The position numbers and the translations under genes are program-made. Below, one piece after another: positions 60,355 through 64,000 of a DNA stretch of 64,000 nucleotides (positions are counted from its first letter, which is position 1; the number at the start of each line of letters is the position of its first letter). The DNA comes from Pseudohongiella sp. GTDB taxonomy: Bacteria > Pseudomonadota > Gammaproteobacteria > Pseudomonadales > Pseudohongiellaceae. The notes beneath the pieces were generated by a model. The model was not told where the DNA came from and did no database searches. It saw only the letters and a program-made list of their open reading frames with translations. Location of the stretch: the NCBI GenBank assembly GCA_030651695.1, contig JAUSCD010000005.1, positions 186,915-250,914 on the forward strand, given 5' to 3'.

Positions 60355-61314
60355 ATGAAAACGGTTGCTGTAATCATCCCGGCACTAAATGAGGCTGAGA
60401 ATATCCAGTCAAATCTTGCGGTTGTGCGTGAGCATCTGGCCGGAATCAAAGATATCAGCTTTACACTGATTGTCGTCGATGACGGGTCAACCGATAACAC
60501 CGCTAAGCTGGTCTGCCAGATGCGCGAACAGATCGCCCCGGCAACCGAGGCCTGCATTCATCTGTTGAGCCTGAATCGTCATTTTGGCAAAGAGTCCGCC
60601 ATCGCTGCCGGGCTGCAGGCGGCTATCGAATTTGATGCCGCGATTGTGATGGACAGTGACCTTCAGCACCCTCCGGCACTGATTGCTGAAATGGTCACAC
60701 GCTGGTCAGCCGGGGCGCAGGTCGTTGAGGCAGTCAAGTCCTCGCGCGGGAATGAAACCCGCACCCGCGGGTTATTGGTGCGCTCGTATTACGCCTTGTT
60801 TAACTATCTTACGCGTCTGAGTATCAGTGATCACACTGACTTCAAGTTATTGGACAAATCTGTGGTGGCTGCTTACGTGGCGCTGCCGGAGCACGGGCGT
60901 TTTTTCCGTGGTCTGGTGAACTGGATGAATTTCCCTTCAGAGCAAATTCTGTTTGATGTGCCCGAATCTACCCGTAAGCGCTCAGCCTGGGGAAATGGCG
61001 CACTGTTTCGTTACGCCATCGATTCCATCACGTCATTTACCGCATTTCCGCTGCAGATTGTCACCTTGCTGGGCGGGCTGACTTTTCTGCTCAGCCTTGT
61101 GATTGGAGTCATGGCATTATCAGACAAAATATCTGGCACTGCAGTAGACGGATTTACCACCGTGATACTGTTGATATTGTTGATTGGCAGCGTATTGATG
61201 TTCAGCGTGGGCTTGATTGGCATTTATGTCGGCAGAATCTACGATGAGGTCAAAAGACGTCCCGGATATCTGATTGATCAACGTAAAAGTACACTAAGAG
61301 ACGTTCAGGAATGA
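60355..61314 (+). CDS. GtrB-like polyprenyl-phosphate glycosyltransferase
   Basis: 319 residues, GT2 family. VAVIIPALNEAENI, IVVDDGSTDNT and the DxD motif IVMDSDLQHPP form the nucleotide-sugar site. SDHTDFKLLDKSVV is typical of the DPM1/GtrB group, and two C-terminal membrane helices (IVTLLGGLTFLLSLVIGVMAL and VILLILLIGSVLMFSVGLIGIY) end with RRPGYLI. Such enzymes transfer glucose or a related sugar from a nucleotide sugar to undecaprenyl-phosphate. GGAG precedes the ATG. It overlaps the next gene by four bases; no acceptor-transferase gene is next to it. Confidence 0.92.
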   Translation: MKTVAVIIPALNEAENIQSNLAVVREHLAGIKDISFTLIVVDDGSTDNTAKLVCQMREQIAPATEACIHLLSLNRHFGKESAIAAGLQAAIEFDAAIVMDSDLQHPPALIAEMVTRWSAGAQVVEAVKSSRGNETRTRGLLVRSYYALFNYLTRLSISDHTDFKLLDKSVVAAYVALPEHGRFFRGLVNWMNFPSEQILFDVPESTRKRSAWGNGALFRYAIDSITSFTAFPLQIVTLLGGLTFLLSLVIGVMALSDKISGTAVDGFTTVILLILLIGSVLMFSVGLIGIYVGRIYDEVKRRPGYLIDQRKSTLRDVQE

Positions 61315-61670
61315 CCAAATATTTGTGGATTTTGAGTCACGCATTGATTCTGGCAACGCTGCTGGCAACCTCACATGCAGTGCTTAAGTGGGTGTCAGTG
61401 CAGGCTCACGACAATTACGTCAACATGTTGCTGGGCCAGTGGAAAGCCGTGTTCGCGGCGTTGGCTTTGTACGGATTCATATTCTTCTACTACATTGTTG
61501 TGCTACGCAGCAGTCCGGTGTCTATACTCTATCCAGTGTATACCGGATTGTCGGTATTGTTTGTGCTGCTGGTCGGACGTTTTGTGTTTTCTGAACCTCT
61601 GAGCACTGCTCAGGTGTTGGGCGCCGGATGTATTCTGGCAGGTATCATTCTGATGGGAAGCGGCCGGTAG
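61311..61670 (+). CDS. SMR/EmrE-like four-helix membrane protein, likely lipid-sugar flippase
   Basis: 119 residues, four membrane helices: ILSHALILATLLATSHAVL, AVFAALALYGFIFFYYIVVL, YPVYTGLSVLFVLLVGRFVF and LGAGCILAGIILMGSG. SPVSILYPVYTGLSVLFVLLVG is close to the SMR/EmrE signature, also shared by ArnE/ArnF, which flip undecaprenyl-linked aminoarabinose. The coupling with a GtrB-like enzyme argues for flipping the same lipid-linked sugar, replacing the unrelated GtrA. Multidrug export is the alternative, but the usual membrane-embedded glutamate at position 14 of EmrE is absent; the aligned stretch has no charged residue. Confidence 0.85.
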   Translation: MTKYLWILSHALILATLLATSHAVLKWVSVQAHDNYVNMLLGQWKAVFAALALYGFIFFYYIVVLRSSPVSILYPVYTGLSVLFVLLVGRFVFSEPLSTAQVLGAGCILAGIILMGSGR

Positions 61671-61719
61671 AGACATTGAAGGCACGCTTTTGAGTCTGGC
61701 GAAAAATCCGGGGGGATGG

Positions 61720-63207
61720 ATGAAAAGGTATTTGGCGGGCTTGATGGCCGTGTTGATTACAACAACACAAGCGCAGGATCTTGATAGTTTTGCAGAGAAA
61801 GTCAGCGAGTTTACTCTGGAAAACGGTTTGCATTTTATTGTGATAGAACGGCCAGTTGCGCCGGTCGCAACGTTTGTCACTTTTGTAAACGTTGGTGGTG
61901 TTGATGAGCCGGTCAATAACACCGGCATTGCTCATATTTTTGAGCATATGGCGTTTAAGGGCTCTTCCCGTATCGGCACGGACAATTACCAGGCCGAGCA
62001 GGCCGCGATTGATAAAATGGACGCCGCTTACCAGGCGTGGCTCGCTGAGTCTTATTCAGTGCGTCCGGATCAGGCGCGTATGGATTCACTGCGGACGGAG
62101 TTTGAACGCTGGCAGCAGGAAGCCGGGCAGCATATTCGCAGTGAAGAGTTTTCGCAGATAATAGAACGCGAAGGCGGTGTCGGTCTGAATGCTTTCACCA
62201 GTGCTGATGCCACGGGCTATTTTTATTCTCTGCCACAGAACAAGGCAGAGTTGTGGTTTTTTCTTGAGTCCGAGCGTTTCCGTGATCCGGTTTTCAGAGA
62301 GTTTTACGTCGAAAAAGACGTGATCATGGAAGAGCGCCGTATGCGCACTGACTCAAATCCGCAAGGGCGTCTGCTGGAAGAATTTCTGAGCGTTGCATAT
62401 TCAGCGCATCCTTATCGCAATCCGGTTGTGGGTTGGGCTTCTGATATCACTGCGACGACCATCGCTGACACACAACGATTTTTTGAAACCTGGTACGTGC
62501 CCTCCAATATGACCATTGCGATTGCCGGTGATGTCACAGCAGCACGGATGCGGGAACTTGCCGAAAAGTACTTTGGCGATATGCCCTCTGCGCCACATCC
62601 GCCAGCGATCAAAACAACAGAACCCGCGCAGCGGGGAGAGCGTCGTTTTGTGATTCAGGAACAGAGCCAGCCGCTTTTTATCAGCGGATATAAAACAGTG
62701 GCAGCGGATCATCCGGATGCAGCTGCGCTCGAGATGCTGAGTCAGATTCTCTCTGTCGGAAGAACATCGCGGCTGTATCGCCGGATGGTGCAGGATGAGC
62801 CACTGGCGCTGGGGGTGCAGGCGTTGACCGGTTTTCCCGGGTCACGATATCCGTCCCTGTTTGTGACGTTTGCTGTGCCAAACTCAGGTGTTGCTCTCGA
62901 GTTGATTGAGCAGGTAATGGATGAAGAAATTGAAAAAGCAAAACAGGGTGACATTCAGCAGGAAGAGCTAGATCGCGCGGTGACTAACGCACGTGCCGGT
63001 GTCGTGCGCGGTCTCAACTCCAATATGGGACTGGCGTTAAACCTGGCGCAGGCACATGCGCAGCGCGGCGATTGGCGTGAAGCGTTTTCGTATCTGGAAG
63101 ATCTGGACGCGGTCACACTGGCTGACCTGCAGCGCGTGGCACAACAATATCTTGTGCGTCGCAATCGCACAGTGGGCATGGTCAGCAACAGTGATGTTCA
63201 GAATTGA
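61720..63207 (+). CDS. M16 zinc metallopeptidase, catalytic
   Basis: 495 residues. After a signal peptide (YLAGLMAVLITTTQAQ), the inverted zinc motif HIFEH (HxxEH, residues 72-76) and a downstream EERR form the M16 active site. A spacer rich in charged residues (about 95-150) follows the motif. The C-terminal M16 domain (SGYKTVAADHPDAAALEMLSQILS) is present. It would be periplasmic and cut peptides. The chosen ATG has a G-run before it; a TTG ten codons upstream would extend it. A second M16 gene follows after 19 bases. Confidence 0.92.
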   Translation: MKRYLAGLMAVLITTTQAQDLDSFAEKVSEFTLENGLHFIVIERPVAPVATFVTFVNVGGVDEPVNNTGIAHIFEHMAFKGSSRIGTDNYQAEQAAIDKMDAAYQAWLAESYSVRPDQARMDSLRTEFERWQQEAGQHIRSEEFSQIIEREGGVGLNAFTSADATGYFYSLPQNKAELWFFLESERFRDPVFREFYVEKDVIMEERRMRTDSNPQGRLLEEFLSVAYSAHPYRNPVVGWASDITATTIADTQRFFETWYVPSNMTIAIAGDVTAARMRELAEKYFGDMPSAPHPPAIKTTEPAQRGERRFVIQEQSQPLFISGYKTVAADHPDAAALEMLSQILSVGRTSRLYRRMVQDEPLALGVQALTGFPGSRYPSLFVTFAVPNSGVALELIEQVMDEEIEKAKQGDIQQEELDRAVTNARAGVVRGLNSNMGLALNLAQAHAQRGDWREAFSYLEDLDAVTLADLQRVAQQYLVRRNRTVGMVSNSDVQN

Positions 63208-63226
63208 CCAAACAGGAGTGATCAAT

Positions 63227-64000
63227 ATGATTAGCAAAAAAGTTCCACTTCTGGCTGCCTGTATTTTTTTGACTGTGAACGTGGCGGGACCAGTTGCTGC
63301 GCAATCCGCAGGCACACCGGGTGATCGCCCGTGGGAGTCGTTTGAATATCCGGAAATCAACAATTTCGAAATGCCCGAGCTGGAAATCTTCGAACTGGAA
63401 AATGGCATTCGTTTTTATCTGGTGGAAGACAGAGAGCTGCCCCTGATTGATCTGACGGTGCTGGTGCGTACCGGTGGCATACAGGTGCCGGACGATAAAG
63501 TCGGGCTGCAAAATCTTGTGGGCTCGGTGATGCGCAGCGGCGGTTCCGTCAACTACCCTGATGCTGTGTTAAATGAAATGCTGGAGAACCGTGCGGCTGA
63601 AATGGAGACTGAAATCGGATTCAGTTCCGGCAGCGCGCGCATGAATGTGTTGGCAGATGATTTTGCAGAATTGCTGCCGGTATTTATTGATCTGTTGGTT
63701 AACCCTGCGTTCCCGGACGGGCGTCTTGAGCTGGCGAAAACCCAGCAGCGCAGCAGCATCGCGCGCAGGAATGATGATCAGGGCGCGGTTGCCAACCGGG
63801 AATTCCAGCGTCTGGTCTACGGTGAAGGCTCAAAATACGCGCGCCGTATTGAGTACGCGACACTGGACAACATCAGCCGCGAAGATGTTCTCGCTTTTCA
63901 TCAAAAGGCCTTTGTGTCGCGCAATATGATGATAGGCGTCACCGGTGATTTTGATCCGTCAGAAATGCGCCGGTTATTAACACAGGCATTCTCCGTTATA
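63227..64000 (+). CDS. M16 peptidase-like protein, probably non-catalytic (partial)
   Basis: The first 258 residues; the gene runs off the right edge. A signal peptide (LLAACIFLTVNVAGPVAAQ) leads to an M16 domain: IFELENGIRFYLVEDRELPLIDLTVLVRTGG. Where the zinc motif would lie it reads VGLQNLVGSVMRSGG, without HxxEH, so this is likely the non-catalytic partner, as in alpha/beta pairs of mitochondrial processing peptidase or two-subunit bacterial M16 enzymes. An AGGAG precedes the ATG. Together with the previous gene it should form a heterodimeric periplasmic protease. Confidence 0.9.
   Translation, partial: MISKKVPLLAACIFLTVNVAGPVAAQSAGTPGDRPWESFEYPEINNFEMPELEIFELENGIRFYLVEDRELPLIDLTVLVRTGGIQVPDDKVGLQNLVGSVMRSGGSVNYPDAVLNEMLENRAAEMETEIGFSSGSARMNVLADDFAELLPVFIDLLVNPAFPDGRLELAKTQQRSSIARRNDDQGAVANREFQRLVYGEGSKYARRIEYATLDNISREDVLAFHQKAFVSRNMMIGVTGDFDPSEMRRLLTQAFSVI

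Overview
The window is chromosomal DNA of a Gram-negative bacterium, most probably an aquatic gammaproteobacterium. It carries outer-membrane TonB-dependent receptors, signal peptides and lipoboxes, an E. coli-like CobB and Mpl, a tesA/ybbA/ybbP divergon, an encoded-CCA tRNA-Thr, and sigma70-like promoters. A PPi-type phosphofructokinase and two large receptors fit the marine Cellvibrionales/Pseudomonadales-like lineages. The genus cannot be named from the sequence alone. I saw no phage, insertion sequence, integron, CRISPR array or rRNA. Both ends are cut inside genes: the 3' end of a manC-like gene at the left, and the 5' part of an M16 peptidase homologue at the right.

Layout. 1-2.5 kb: sugar-nucleotide genes (manC end, galU, cpsG/manB) supplying UDP-glucose and GDP-mannose. 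2.5-6.1 kb (minus): a tight pgi - RimB/RimK fusion - GNAT operon. 6.2-9.8 kb: tRNA-Thr, a thioesterase and a 972-residue TonB-dependent receptor, separated by a strong bidirectional terminator. 10-25 kb: housekeeping genes, namely cobB, bcp, a hydrolase coupled to pdxJ, an MFS carrier, tesA//ybbA-ybbP, an exported MORN protein, pdxH, PPi-dependent pfk, ubiX, mpl, a Lon-N-like protein and a CheW-like protein. 25-41 kb: two tiny membrane proteins, an exported trypsin-like protease, a peroxiredoxin - dienelactone hydrolase - diguanylate cyclase operon, a NUDIX enzyme, a second TonB receptor, an SDR, a SlyD-type isomerase, an aldehyde dehydrogenase/VOC pair, an exported peroxiredoxin, recQ and trhO. 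41.6-43 kb: a lipoprotein, a perfect palindromic terminator and a secreted His/Gly/Asp-rich protein.

43.2-55.4 kb is the largest coherent block: two complete five-gene peptide ABC importers in tandem on the same strand. The first is Opp/Dpp-like and its second permease has a large periplasmic insertion that reads like a fibronectin-III domain. The second resembles the YejABE peptide (microcin C) importer but has two separate ATPases. After it come an orphan DUF3450 protein, a P-type cation ATPase, a canonical stand-alone rimK (minus), a GtrB-like glycosyltransferase coupled to a four-helix SMR-like protein, and a pair of M16 peptidases of which the first has the zinc motif and the second apparently does not.

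The best candidate for something undescribed is the RimB-RimK fusion operon. A retropepsin-like peptidase domain is fused to an ATP-grasp ligase whose glycine loop and substrate motifs differ from those of the normal RimK encoded 55 kb away. Next are the fibronectin-like insert in the importer permease, the histidine-rich secreted protein, and the GtrB/SMR pair. Function assignments come from reading translated motifs by eye; no database search was possible.
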